64,000 nucleotides of DNA from Bin55 sp009840545 (GTDB lineage: Bacteria > Pseudomonadota > Gammaproteobacteria > Pseudomonadales > Azotimanducaceae): contig OZ242357.1 in assembly GCA_965208815.1 (NCBI GenBank), forward strand, positions 2,604,001-2,668,000. The letters run 5' to 3'. Below, one piece after another: positions 44,955 to 53,548 of this stretch. The translations under genes and the position numbers were made by a program. The stretch's first letter is position 1. The number at the start of each line of letters is the position of its first letter. A model generated the notes under the pieces. The model made no database searches. It was not told the origin of the DNA and saw only the letters and a program-made list of their open reading frames with translations.

Positions 44955-45889
44955 GTCGACAGTAAACCCGCTATGTAGGCTTGTGGATTGAATTCGCGAA
45001 GAGCATCAATCTCTTCGCCAAGTCCCACAAAATACAAAGGAAGTGATGTAAAGGACGGCAGTGCGAGGACAACCCCACCTTTTGCAGAACCATCCAGTTT
45101 TGTCATAACTAGTCCCGACAGATTTAGAACTCTGTCAAACTCTCTGATTTGCGCTAGTGTATTTTGTCCCGCCGTCGCGTCCAAGACGAGTATGCACTCT
45201 TGTGGTGCTCTTGAATCCAACCGATTGACAACCCGTCTAACTTTGGCAAGTTCCTCCATCAAGTGCGACTTGGAATGCAGTCGACCCGCAGTATCCGCAA
45301 GCAAAACGTCTATGGAGCGGGCTTTCGCGGCCTGTAAAGCATCATGAACTACTGATGCACTGTCAGAGCCTTGTTTTTGTGCCACCAATGCAACTTCGTT
45401 TCGGTTCGCCCAAGACGCTAGTTGCTCAATCGCTGCAGCTCGATATGTGTCACCGGCGGCCAACACTACTGAGTGGCCTTGACTCTTGAATTTGTGCGCA
45501 AGCTTTCCAATGGTCGTCGTCTTGCCTACTCCATTGACCCCAACAACGAGCACCACAAAAGGACGATCGCTGGTAATCTCGAAGTTTTTGCTCAATGAAC
45601 TTGCAATGTTCAGTAATTGAATCTCGAGAGCTTGTGAAAGTGCACTTTGGTCTTTGAGCTCTCGACGTGTTACCTTCTTGCGGATGCCATCCACAATCTG
45701 ATGAGCAGTCTGCGTTCCAACGTCCGCCATGAGCAGACACGTCTCGAGATCGTCTAGGATTGCTTGACTAACAGCACCGTTTCCAGAAAGTAGGTTGCCG
45801 AGTCCGTCCGCCATACGATTGCGCGTCTTTGCTAGCGCACTCCTAAACCGGTTCCAAGCACTACTGCCAGTTTGTGTTGTATCAGGCAT
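44951..45889 (-). CDS. ftsY: Signal recognition particle receptor FtsY
   Basis: GTPase that docks ribosome-SRP complexes at the membrane. The 312-residue product consists of the N and G domains only: the P-loop GVNGVGKTTT (117-126), DTYRAAAIEQL, LLADTAGRLH and VMTKLDGSAKGG are intact. The long acidic A domain seen in Escherichia is missing, as in many shorter FtsY proteins. It heads the ftsY-ftsE-ftsX run and is divergent from rsmD over about 110 bases, matching the Escherichia order. Confidence 0.95.
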   Translation of the reverse strand: MPDTTQTGSSAWNRFRSALAKTRNRMADGLGNLLSGNGAVSQAILDDLETCLLMADVGTQTAHQIVDGIRKKVTRRELKDQSALSQALEIQLLNIASSLSKNFEITSDRPFVVLVVGVNGVGKTTTIGKLAHKFKSQGHSVVLAAGDTYRAAAIEQLASWANRNEVALVAQKQGSDSASVVHDALQAAKARSIDVLLADTAGRLHSKSHLMEELAKVRRVVNRLDSRAPQECILVLDATAGQNTLAQIREFDRVLNLSGLVMTKLDGSAKGGVVLALPSFTSLPLYFVGLGEEIDALREFNPQAYIAGLLST

Positions 45890-46002
45890 GAAATCTCATT
45901 GCTTCGTCCTCACCGAGCGAATAATGTAGCATTGCTAGCAAGTCATGGTCCATTGACCTTTCTGTGGTCACTCGACGAGTTCGGGTTGCTCCCGTGTAAG
46001 GA

Positions 46003-46593
46003 ATGAAACATTCACTCAGAATCATTGGAGGTAAGTGGAAAGGACACAGACTGAAAGTTCCGTCGTCCAAAGCCATTCGTCCCACCCCAGATGCCGTTCG
46101 AGAGACTCTCTTCAATTGGCTTGGATCAAGTGTCGTGGGAGCTAGAGTCGTCGATCTTTTTGCCGGTACCGGGTCGCTTGGGTTCGAGGCCCTCTCTCGT
46201 GGAGCGGCACACGCTACGTTTGTCGAAAGGAACAGACACTCGGTTAGTTTGCTTCGAAAGGCTTGTCACAAGTTCGACTTGGATGCAACCGAGGCTTCCG
46301 TTATTTCAGCCAACAGCATAGGTTGGTTAAAGTCGAACACAAACAAGTGGGACATCGTATTTGTAGATCCTCCGTTTGATCGAACCGAAATATATCGAAA
46401 AGTACTGACTGACTTACTTAACCGGCTCTCGCCAGAGTCCATCGTCTATCTCGAGTTCAGCAAGCGGTCCGCAATCGACCGACTCGACTACAACATGTGG
46501 AAATCGTCCGTCACTGGTGAGGTTCAGTTCGAGTTGCTCCGCCCTCCGAACACACTTTGTGGTCCTGCTAACATTGTGTCGGATAAATCCTAG
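46003..46593 (+). CDS. rsmD: 16S rRNA (guanine966-N2)-methyltransferase RsmD
   Basis: Methylates G966 of 16S rRNA with S-adenosylmethionine. The 196-residue product shows LRIIGGKWKGHRLKVP and RPTPDAVRETLFNWL at the start, the SAM-binding VVDLFAGTGSLGFEALSRGA and the catalytic motif IVFVDPPFD. It diverges from ftsY and is followed after 14 bases by coaD. Confidence 0.94.
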   Translation: MKHSLRIIGGKWKGHRLKVPSSKAIRPTPDAVRETLFNWLGSSVVGARVVDLFAGTGSLGFEALSRGAAHATFVERNRHSVSLLRKACHKFDLDATEASVISANSIGWLKSNTNKWDIVFVDPPFDRTEIYRKVLTDLLNRLSPESIVYLEFSKRSAIDRLDYNMWKSSVTGEVQFELLRPPNTLCGPANIVSDKS

Positions 46594-46607
46594 GAACCAA
46601 CGTAATC

Positions 46608-47099
46608 GTGCCAGTTGTCGTCTACCCTGGGAGTTTCAATCCCTTCACCCACGGTCACGCAAATCTCGTAGAACGAGCTCTTAATCTATTCGACAAGGTG
46701 ATTGTGGGCATTGGAACTTCGGTCGACAAGGATCCTGACGTATACCTGAGTGAGCGAATCGCCTTGTGTCGCACAGCATTGGAGGACTTTGGCGATCGTG
46801 TGGTCGTCAAAGGATTCAACGGTCTACTCGTTGAATTTGTGCGTGCGAATAACACTCGATTCATCCTTCGCGGATTGCGAACATTGACGGACTACGACTA
46901 CGAGTTTCAAATGCTCGAGATGAACCGACATCTCGACCCAGAAATCGAGTACGTGCTACTTCCCACCGCGAGCCAATGGTCGTTTCTGTCGGCAACTCGC
47001 GTTCGGGAAATTGCATCGCTTGGAGGAGATGTCTCGGCCTTCGTACACCCTGCTGTAGCAGCCCACCTCGCTATTAATAATCAACCCAAATCCGAATAG
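46608..47099 (+). CDS. coaD: Phosphopantetheine adenylyltransferase
   Basis: Makes dephospho-CoA from 4'-phosphopantetheine and ATP, the fourth step in CoA synthesis. The 163-residue enzyme has the nucleotidyltransferase motif THGH (14-17) in YPGSFNPFTHGHANL, FILRGLRTLTDYDYEFQM, and WSFLSATRVREIA near the C-terminus. Start is GTG at 46608. CoaBC, which makes its substrate, is at 48.5 kb. The stop lies one base from the end of the convergent mutM gene. Confidence 0.95.
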   Translation: MPVVVYPGSFNPFTHGHANLVERALNLFDKVIVGIGTSVDKDPDVYLSERIALCRTALEDFGDRVVVKGFNGLLVEFVRANNTRFILRGLRTLTDYDYEFQMLEMNRHLDPEIEYVLLPTASQWSFLSATRVREIASLGGDVSAFVHPAVAAHLAINNQPKSE

Positions 47100-47100
47100 A

Positions 47101-47907
47101 TCACGATTGACACTTTGGGCAATAGACAGTTTGTCGTTGCGCTGAAGCAATGCGCTTTATGGGAGTCTCGCACGTAGTACATGGCAACCCTTCCCTCCCG
47201 TAGACTCGGAGGTTGACTTTGAAGTAACCTTGGGATCCATCCACCGATTGAAAGTCACGAATTGTCGTCCCACCAGCGTCGAGTGCATCGCACAATGTCT
47301 GTTTTATTGAACAAGAGAGCATCCGGATTTCCGCTCGGCTAACTCTCCGACAACTCCTTCGCGGGCGAATTCCTGATCTAAAGAGTGCTTCATTGGCGTA
47401 GATATTTCCAACGCCAGCAACCACTCTCGAATCCATTATGAGGTTTTTGATAGCCGTCTTGCGTTTTCGCGCGACTGTGAACAAGTAGTCGGTGTCGAAG
47501 TCCGCGGATAGTGGTTCTGGACCCAAGTTTGCAATCAGTTTGTGGTGCGAGCCCAAAGGCTGCCAATGTATGCTTCCAAAGCGACGCGGATCATTGAAAC
47601 GAAGTACGCGACGATCCTCAAATACAAGATCAACATGGTCGTGTGGGCGAAGTGGCGTGTCCTCTTTGACGAGGATTAGCTTTCCACTCATTCCAAGGTG
47701 AAGAATGAGAGTTCCGAGTTCAAATTCAAAGAGAAGATACTTGGCTCTACGAGAAATAGTGTCGAGTCGTTGACCGGAAATATTGGATGGAACGGAAACA
47801 GGCCAGCGAAGTCGACCTTCTCTTACGACAACCGCTTCAAGTGTCTTGCCTTCAAGACGCTTTCTTATACCTCGTCGGGTCGTCTCGACCTCAGGTAGTT
47901 CGGGAAT
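47101..47907 (-). CDS. mutM: Formamidopyrimidine-DNA glycosylase, AUU start
   Basis: Removes oxidised purines (8-oxoguanine, Fapy) from DNA. With the start placed at ATT 47907-47905 the product has 268 residues (Escherichia: 269) and begins PELPEVETTRRG after the initiator. This N-terminal Pro is the catalytic nucleophile, followed by the catalytic Glu; the K56 motif RRAKYLLFEF and the C-terminal zinc finger (CTTC ... CPKC) are also present. The codon before ATT is the rpmG stop TAG in the same frame, so no earlier start is possible, and the first ATG (47691) would delete the active site. AUU initiation coupled to rpmG termination is inferred. Confidence 0.9.
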   Translation of the reverse strand: MPELPEVETTRRGIRKRLEGKTLEAVVVREGRLRWPVSVPSNISGQRLDTISRRAKYLLFEFELGTLILHLGMSGKLILVKEDTPLRPHDHVDLVFEDRRVLRFNDPRRFGSIHWQPLGSHHKLIANLGPEPLSADFDTDYLFTVARKRKTAIKNLIMDSRVVAGVGNIYANEALFRSGIRPRRSCRRVSRAEIRMLSCSIKQTLCDALDAGGTTIRDFQSVDGSQGYFKVNLRVYGREGLPCTTCETPIKRIASAQRQTVYCPKCQS

Positions 47908-47910
47908 CTA
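47905..47910 (-). promoter_or_regulatory. rpmG stop / mutM AUU start junction
   Basis: Read on the minus strand the six bases are TAG-ATT: the rpmG stop followed at once, in frame, by the first mutM codon. No strong Shine-Dalgarno precedes it (AAGCGAAAGTAAAG). The arrangement suggests termination-reinitiation with a weak AUU start, which in other genes (infC, pcnB) keeps expression low and sensitive to IF3. Confidence 0.7.
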
Positions 47911-48063
47911 CTTTACTTTCGCTTCAGTGTAGAGGACGTGCTTTCGAATTTTCGGATCGTATTTCTTGAATTCGAGCTTATCGGGTGTATTGCGCTTGTT
48001 CTTGTCTGTCGTATAGTAGTGACCGGTGCCAGCGCTGGACACCAACTTAATCTTTTCTCTCAT
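47908..48063 (-). CDS. rpmG: 50S ribosomal protein L33
   Basis: A 51-residue ribosomal protein of the large subunit: REKIKLVSSAGTGHYYTT, KNKRNTPDKLEFKKYDP and ending VLYTEAKVK. It lacks the two Cys pairs of zinc-binding L33 forms, so it is the zinc-free type found in Escherichia. The ATG overlaps the rpmB stop (TAATG) and its own stop abuts the mutM start codon, giving a rpmB-rpmG-mutM unit in the Escherichia order. Confidence 0.95.
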   Translation of the reverse strand: MREKIKLVSSAGTGHYYTTDKNKRNTPDKLEFKKYDPKIRKHVLYTEAKVK

Positions 48064-48299
48064 TAGACCCTAATTCCTTTCTCACGAATCTCGGCGAGAA
48101 CGACTTCGATGCCTTTCTTGTCAATTAGACGAATCCCGGCTGAAGATACCCGCAACTTTACGTACCGGTTCTCGCTTGGAACCCAAAAACGATGATAGTG
48201 CAGATTTGGCAAATATCGACGCTTCGTCGCATTATTGGCATGAGAAACGTTGTTTCCGCTCAATGGTTTCTTGCCGGTTACCTGGCAGACTTGACTCAT
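48063..48299 (-). CDS. rpmB: 50S ribosomal protein L28
   Basis: A 78-residue large-subunit protein, the same length as the Escherichia L28: it starts MSQVCQVTGKKPLSGNNVSH, followed by NATKRRYLPNLHYHRFW and ending with a Lys/Arg-rich tail (EIREKGIRV). It opens the rpmB-rpmG-mutM unit and is preceded by an extended -10 promoter candidate. Confidence 0.96.
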   Translation of the reverse strand: MSQVCQVTGKKPLSGNNVSHANNATKRRYLPNLHYHRFWVPSENRYVKLRVSSAGIRLIDKKGIEVVLAEIREKGIRV

Positions 48300-48330
48300 T
48301 CCATATAGGATTCGTACTGTGAGGTGCGCA

Positions 48331-48336
48331 TTTATA
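48331..48336 (-). promoter_or_regulatory. Extended -10 promoter before rpmB
   Basis: On the minus strand TGCTATAAAT lies about 35 bases before the rpmB start: an extended -10 (TGnTATAAA) with no good -35. Transcription would begin near 48324 and give a leader of about 25 bases. Confidence 0.45.
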
Positions 48337-48501
48337 GCACAAATGTCGGTCTAACGATAGGTATTCCCGAACGATATGGGAGGCTACGTGACTTTGGTTC
48401 AAATATTACTGGCATTTCGTACATATCGTGGAATTACCAGGTACTCGTGACGATAGTCGAGGCTTAATGCTAACATCCTCTCGATTTATGAGACGCAACA
48501 T

Positions 48502-49779
48502 GTGAAGAATTCCGACAATCCTATGGTGTCCAACACAACCGACTCCAATTCAATGCAGAAAGTGCAAATTGTGCTTGGGGTCGGTGGTGGGATCGCTGCT
48601 TACAAGTCACCGGATCTTGTACGCAAGTTCATTGCCAGAGGTCGCGACGTTACGGTTGTACTTACTGATGCGGGATCGAAGTTCGTGACAACTCATACTT
48701 TGAGTGCTGTTTCTGGAAACCAGGTACGAAACGACCTGTGGGACGAACAAGCGGAGCGAGCTATGGGACACATAGAACTCACCCGTTGGGCCAATCTGCT
48801 TGTGATTGCCCCAGGAACAGCAGACTTACTGGCACGGCTTGCTCATGGTCACGCAAACGACTTACTCTCAACTGTGTACTTGGCAACCGAGGCTCCTGTC
48901 GTTATTGCTCCGGCAATGAATCAAGCAATGTGGCGTCATAAGGCGAACCAAAGAAACATTGGTCGGTTACGCGAAGACGGCGTTGAATTTGTTGGACCCG
49001 AATTTGGTGACCAAGCTTGCGGAGATATTGGACCCGGCCGAATGAGTGAGCCCGAGTCGATTGTGGAATTCTGCGAGTCACTGTTGGATCAGTCACAATG
49101 CATGAAGGGATTGAATGTCGTGGTGACCGCCGGTCCGACCAGGGAAGCCTTGGATCCCGTTCGTTTTGTTAGCAACTACAGTTCGGGTAGACAGGGATTC
49201 GCCGTTGCTCGCGCCGCAAAACAGGCTGGTGCCAATGTAACTCTGATAAGTGGACCAGTTGCACTTGATGCAGCACCAGGAATCGATCGAATCGATGTAC
49301 AGTCGGCGTCAGAAATGAAGAATGCGGTATTGTCGGTGATCTCCACGTGCGATGTCTTTTTCTCTGTCGCTGCAGTTGCCGACTATCGTCCTGTATCAAG
49401 AAAGACGCAGAAGATTAAGAAGCACCTGGAATGTTCGGGAAAGCTCGTTCTGGAGCTGGAGGAAACCGACGATATCTTGACTTGTGTAAATGAGATGAGT
49501 GATCGACCGTTTGTGGTTGGCTTCGCAGCGGAGACCCAAAAAACGATTGAATATGGACGCGAGAAACTTCAACGAAAGAGTCTCGACGCCATCGTCATAA
49601 ATGATGTCTCAGACTCGACCATTGGATTCGAAAGTACTGAGAACGAGGTGACCATCCTAAGTCCACAAGCGCGATGTACTCTACATAAACAGAGCAAGGA
49701 CAAAATCGCCCAACAGATCGTTACTAACATCGCTTCGCTTCGGGCATGTCAGCCTTCTTCTAAAGCCAATCCCTCATAG
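48502..49779 (+). CDS. coaBC: Phosphopantothenoylcysteine decarboxylase/synthetase CoaBC
   Basis: Bifunctional enzyme that joins cysteine to phosphopantothenate (CoaB, CTP-dependent) and decarboxylates the product (CoaC, FMN-dependent). CoaC motifs are VLGVGGGIAAYKSPDLV, the active His in MGHIELTRWA, the substrate PAMNQAMW and the catalytic Cys in DQACGDIGPGRM. CoaB follows with VVVTAGPTREALDPVRFVSN and the KIKKH lysine. GTG 48502 gives 425 residues; ATGs at 48523 and 48553 are alternatives, and the conserved part starts only at the last. In Pseudomonas dut lies between coaBC and algC; here it is missing. Confidence 0.94.
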   Translation: MKNSDNPMVSNTTDSNSMQKVQIVLGVGGGIAAYKSPDLVRKFIARGRDVTVVLTDAGSKFVTTHTLSAVSGNQVRNDLWDEQAERAMGHIELTRWANLLVIAPGTADLLARLAHGHANDLLSTVYLATEAPVVIAPAMNQAMWRHKANQRNIGRLREDGVEFVGPEFGDQACGDIGPGRMSEPESIVEFCESLLDQSQCMKGLNVVVTAGPTREALDPVRFVSNYSSGRQGFAVARAAKQAGANVTLISGPVALDAAPGIDRIDVQSASEMKNAVLSVISTCDVFFSVAAVADYRPVSRKTQKIKKHLECSGKLVLELEETDDILTCVNEMSDRPFVVGFAAETQKTIEYGREKLQRKSLDAIVINDVSDSTIGFESTENEVTILSPQARCTLHKQSKDKIAQQIVTNIASLRACQPSSKANPS

Positions 49780-49820
49780 CGACTCCCTAGTCGTTGTTCC
49801 GTTACTAGGATTCAATAGGC

Positions 49821-51206
49821 ATGAATGGAACGACTACCCTTCGTGTACCTCGCCATATCTTTCGACAGTACGACATACGGGGACGAGTAGTCGATGAGCT
49901 AACCGAGGAAGTAACTGCACGGGTGGGGCAAGCGTTTGCCAACGAATGCGTCTCTCAGCGAACAAACACGGTGTTGGTTGCGGGAGATGTTCGACTCTCA
50001 ACTGAGTCCTTGCGCAATGCTCTCACCAACGGACTTCGCTTGGGAGGTGCAAACGTTCTCGATCTAGGTGTAGCCCCTACCCCGCTGTTATATTTCGCAA
50101 CCGAACACTTCCAACACTCAGCTGGAATTGTGATTACCGGCTCTCACAATCCTCCGGAATTCAACGGCTTGAAGTTTGTACTCAACTACATTCCGTTCGC
50201 GGGTGAAGATCTCCAAGCTCTATATGAAACAATCAACACCAACTCGTTAACGACAGACAGCGGAACGCGAGCTAGTGCTGACGTGATTGAGCCCTACATC
50301 AAGCGTGTCCTAGAAGATGTCAAAGTTCATCGTCCCATACGACTTGGTATCGACTGCGGTAACGGAGTCACTGGAGTTCTAGGACCTCGTTTGTTTGAAG
50401 AGATCGGGTGTGAAGTGCACGCTGTCCACTCCACTCCTGATGGTACCTTCCCCAATCACCATCCCGATCCAGTAAAGCCGGAAAACCTGAAGGACTTGAT
50501 CAAGCTAGTTCAAAGTCGCGACTTGGACGTGGGAATAGCATTCGATGGAGATGGCGATCGACTAGGCGTTGTAACTCGGAAGGGTGAAATCGTTTCTGCC
50601 GACATCTTGATGTCCTACTTCGCGTACGACATACTCCAAGAGAATCCCGGGGCAGATTTCATTTTTGATGTGAAGTGCGGAAGTACGCTCTCTACCACAA
50701 TTACTTCGTTGGGTGGATGTCCTGTGATGTGGAAAACAGGTCATACGAATATCAAACAGAAAATTCGAGAATTGGAGGCTCCAATAGGCGGAGAATTCAG
50801 TGGTCATATTTGTTTTGCTGACAGATGGTATGGCTTCGATGATGCACTGTACTCTGCAGCTCGTTTGGTGGAACTCATTAGCCATGACACACAAGAACTG
50901 GACGACTTCTTACAGTCTATTCCGGAGCGGTTTTCAACCCCAGAAATCGAAGTCCCAACAACCGACGAGCGAAAATTCGCCATTATTGATGAACTGCGCA
51001 AACGAGGGTCGTTTGGAAGAGGACGGGTCTTGACAGTGGACGGCTTGCGTGTGGACTACGAGGATTCTTGGGGATTGATACGTGCCAGCAATACGACCGC
51101 GAACCTTACAATGCGTTTCGAAGCGACATCTGGCGCGGCACTGAAACGCGTCAAGAGCACTTTTCTCTCTCAACTTAAACGCGTTGCACCAGATCTCATT
51201 CAGTAA
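49821..51206 (+). CDS. algC: Phosphomannomutase/phosphoglucomutase (AlgC type)
   Basis: Alpha-D-phosphohexomutase that interconverts 6- and 1-phosphates of mannose and glucose for LPS and exopolysaccharide precursors. The 461-residue chain has the opening RVPRHIFRQYDIRG, the phosphoserine S108 in VITGSHNPPEFNG, the metal loop FDGDGDRLGVV, the sugar-binding GGEFSGHICF and the C-terminal RASNTTANLTMRFEA. The coaBC-algC-argB order matches Pseudomonas. Confidence 0.93.
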   Translation: MNGTTTLRVPRHIFRQYDIRGRVVDELTEEVTARVGQAFANECVSQRTNTVLVAGDVRLSTESLRNALTNGLRLGGANVLDLGVAPTPLLYFATEHFQHSAGIVITGSHNPPEFNGLKFVLNYIPFAGEDLQALYETINTNSLTTDSGTRASADVIEPYIKRVLEDVKVHRPIRLGIDCGNGVTGVLGPRLFEEIGCEVHAVHSTPDGTFPNHHPDPVKPENLKDLIKLVQSRDLDVGIAFDGDGDRLGVVTRKGEIVSADILMSYFAYDILQENPGADFIFDVKCGSTLSTTITSLGGCPVMWKTGHTNIKQKIRELEAPIGGEFSGHICFADRWYGFDDALYSAARLVELISHDTQELDDFLQSIPERFSTPEIEVPTTDERKFAIIDELRKRGSFGRGRVLTVDGLRVDYEDSWGLIRASNTTANLTMRFEATSGAALKRVKSTFLSQLKRVAPDLIQ

Positions 51207-51212
51207 CAACCT

Positions 51213-52118
51213 ATGACAAAGCGTCGCACCACAGCTCGTGAGCTAGTAGCTCACGTACTCATCGAGGCGTTGCCTTACATCAGGCGATTCCACGGTGCGA
51301 CAATCATTGTCAAATACGGCGGAAACGCGATGGTTGAACCGGAGCTGAAACAAGCTTTCGCACGGGATATCGTTCTGTTGAAACTGGTCGGATTGAATCC
51401 CGTGATTGTCCACGGTGGCGGTCCGCAAATCGGAGCACTATTAGATCGCCTCGATATCCCGACAAAGTTTGTGCACGGAATGCGGGTTACCGACTCCGCG
51501 ACCATGGACGTAGTTCAAATGGTTTTGGGTGGCTCGTTGAACCAGGAGATTGTCTCTTTGATCAATGCCAACGGAGGTCGTGCAATTGGTGTTACGGGCA
51601 AGGACGGAGATCTTATACGTGCTCGCAAAATGGAAGCCCGCGTCAGTTCCGAAGATGTGCACGAGCCAGAAATCATCGATCTTGGCCATGTCGGCGAAGT
51701 GGAACAGGTCAACGGTGCAGTTCTCGACACACTCACCGAAGGCGGGTTTATACCAGTCATCGCACCGATCGGAATCGGTCCGGACGGAGAGTCCTACAAC
51801 ATAAACGCAGACTTTGTTGCATCTTCTGTCGCATCCCACCTAAATGCAAACAAACTAGTACTGCTAACCAACACCTCTGGAATTCAAGACCATGACGGAG
51901 AAACTTTGACAGGTTTGGCTGTGAAAGAGCTTGATGAGCTAATTGAGGATGGAACAGTAATTGGCGGCATGCTGCCAAAAGCCAAGTGTGCGCAAGAGGC
52001 CATTAGAAATGGGGTGCAAAGCGTCCACATCTTGGATGGTCGTGTCGCACACGTCCTGCTTCTCGAAATCTTTACGGACCAAGGAATTGGTACGCTTATC
52101 TCACGTTCCCACGCTTAA
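51213..52118 (+). CDS. argB: N-acetylglutamate kinase
   Basis: Phosphorylates N-acetylglutamate, second step of arginine synthesis. The 301-residue product has an N-terminal helix of about 25 residues before IIVKYGGNAM; this helix marks the hexameric, arginine-inhibited form, as in Pseudomonas, so feedback by arginine is inferred. Further motifs are VIVHGGGPQIGALL, NADFVASSVA and GGMLPKAKCAQEA. It is 6 bases after algC and convergent with pyrE. Confidence 0.95.
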   Translation: MTKRRTTARELVAHVLIEALPYIRRFHGATIIVKYGGNAMVEPELKQAFARDIVLLKLVGLNPVIVHGGGPQIGALLDRLDIPTKFVHGMRVTDSATMDVVQMVLGGSLNQEIVSLINANGGRAIGVTGKDGDLIRARKMEARVSSEDVHEPEIIDLGHVGEVEQVNGAVLDTLTEGGFIPVIAPIGIGPDGESYNINADFVASSVASHLNANKLVLLTNTSGIQDHDGETLTGLAVKELDELIEDGTVIGGMLPKAKCAQEAIRNGVQSVHILDGRVAHVLLLEIFTDQGIGTLISRSHA

Positions 52119-52129
52119 GACCTAGGGCA

Positions 52130-52780
52130 TTACGTCAGTTTCAAGAGACAGTGCCGGTCTGCATATTCCCGTATTGTGGCGTATTCGTGGTCCATTTCTC
52201 GATGTTCCAAGAACATCAATATGTCCTCAAGTGTAGCGATGCTGTAGACAGGAGTGTCAAGTTTGATCTCCAATGCCTGAAGCATGGTACGTTGGCCAGT
52301 GGGATCCAATTCTCGTCGATCTAGAGCCACTAACACACCAATGGGGTTCCCGTTGTTTGCCCGGATCATGTCGTATGCTTCGGTTTTCGTGGCCCCATCT
52401 GTTACGACATCATCGAGGAGCAGGACTCTAGCCGAATCTAGTTCGGCTCCCATCAAGTTCGTACCTTCACCGTGCTCCTTGCGTTCCTTTCGATTGAATG
52501 CGACACGAACGACCTGCCTCATGTCAGAAAGGGCTATTGCTGTTGCAGTTGCCAGTGGAATTCCCTTGTAGGCAGGCCCAAACAAGATGTCAGGAGCCAA
52601 ATTGAGGTCATAGATGTACTTGGCAAACACATACCCCAGATTTGCAAGTGTGCGTCCCGAAGAAATATTCCCGAGATTGAAGAAATAAGGACTATTTGAT
52701 CCTGACTTCAACGTGAAGTCGCCGAACGCGAGGACACCTGCATCGACCATTTCTCCAACAAATGTAGTTTTCGCTTGCAT
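52130..52780 (-). CDS. pyrE: Orotate phosphoribosyltransferase
   Basis: Forms orotidine 5'-phosphate from orotate and PRPP in pyrimidine synthesis. The 216-residue product shows FTLKSGSNSPYFFNLG, GPAYKGIPLATATAIAL and the PRPP motif VLLLDDVVTDGATKTEA, plus the flexible-loop RKERKEHGEG. The ATG overlaps the rph stop by one base, so rph-pyrE form an operon, as in Escherichia. I see no attenuator-like hairpin between them. Confidence 0.96.
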   Translation of the reverse strand: MQAKTTFVGEMVDAGVLAFGDFTLKSGSNSPYFFNLGNISSGRTLANLGYVFAKYIYDLNLAPDILFGPAYKGIPLATATAIALSDMRQVVRVAFNRKERKEHGEGTNLMGAELDSARVLLLDDVVTDGATKTEAYDMIRANNGNPIGVLVALDRRELDPTGQRTMLQALEIKLDTPVYSIATLEDILMFLEHREMDHEYATIREYADRHCLLKLT

Positions 52781-53484
52781 TAGGAAGCAATTGCAGACTT
52801 TTGCCTTGCGAACAGTTCTGCAATTCCCTTGCTTGCAAGGGCAATCATTTCGTCTAAGTCTTGCGGAGGAAAAGGCGAAACCTCGGCCGTTCCCTGAATT
52901 TCAACGAATCCTCGTTCTTCCATCATGACTACATTGAAGTCGGTATCTGCACGCGAATCTTCCGTATATTCAAGATCTAGCCTGCGCTCTCCGCTTACGA
53001 TGCCAACGCTGACTGCAGCAACCCAACCGCGAAAAGCACTTGTATTCAATCTGTCAAGTGCATCGTGCAAAGCCACACAAGCACCGGTGATAGATGCGGT
53101 CCGTGTGCCGCCATCCGCGTGAAGCACATCACAATCCACGCGAATAGTACGTTCACCAATGCGACCTAAGTCGACCGCTTGCCTCAATGCTCGCCCAATG
53201 AGCCGCTGAATTTCCACTGTTCTCCCAGATTGTTTGCCTCGAGCGGCTTCGCGATCACTTCTTGTGTTCGTAGAACCGGGCAACATACCGTATTCCGCAC
53301 TTAGCCAACCGGTACCTTGGTTGCGCAAGAAGTGGGGGACACCGTGCTCTATGTTCGCTGTACAAAGCACTTTGGTATCACCAATTTCGATCAGAACCGA
53401 GCCGTCCGAATTCTTCGACACGCCCCTTCTGATAACGATAGGTCGGAGTTCGTCAAGCAATCTACCGTGTGGACGTTGGGACAT
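52780..53484 (-). CDS. rph: Ribonuclease PH
   Basis: Phosphate-dependent 3'-5' exoribonuclease trimming tRNA and rRNA ends. ATG 53484 gives 234 residues starting MSQRPHGRLLDELRP, the family N-terminus. The phosphate/active-site segment SGRTVEIQRLIGRALRQAVD and DCDVLHADGGTRTASITGA are intact. Further upstream starts (ATG 53517, TTG 53520) are unlikely, since a TATAAT at 53524-53529 would place the transcript start right at 53517. Unlike the frameshifted rph of Escherichia K-12 this copy is complete. Confidence 0.93.
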   Translation of the reverse strand: MSQRPHGRLLDELRPIVIRRGVSKNSDGSVLIEIGDTKVLCTANIEHGVPHFLRNQGTGWLSAEYGMLPGSTNTRSDREAARGKQSGRTVEIQRLIGRALRQAVDLGRIGERTIRVDCDVLHADGGTRTASITGACVALHDALDRLNTSAFRGWVAAVSVGIVSGERRLDLEYTEDSRADTDFNVVMMEERGFVEIQGTAEVSPFPPQDLDEMIALASKGIAELFARQKSAIAS

Positions 53485-53523
53485 GTTCACTGGTAAACCC
53501 TTTGTGCTATCGGGCATCAAAAA

Positions 53524-53529
53524 ATTATA
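53524..53529 (-). promoter_or_regulatory. -10 box before rph-pyrE
   Basis: A perfect TATAAT on the minus strand in the 64-base gap between rph and the divergent yicC. With usual spacing the RNA would start near 53517, leaving a leader of about 33 bases with AAAGGG before the ATG at 53484. The -35 match is weak. Confidence 0.5.
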
Positions 53530-53548
53530 CGAAGGCTAAAATTTCGCA

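Noticed and set aside
47101..47691. mutM as a truncated 196-residue gene starting at ATG 47691
   Set aside because: The frame is open and protein-like for 72 more codons and encodes the invariant catalytic N-terminus, so the gene is full length with an AUU start.
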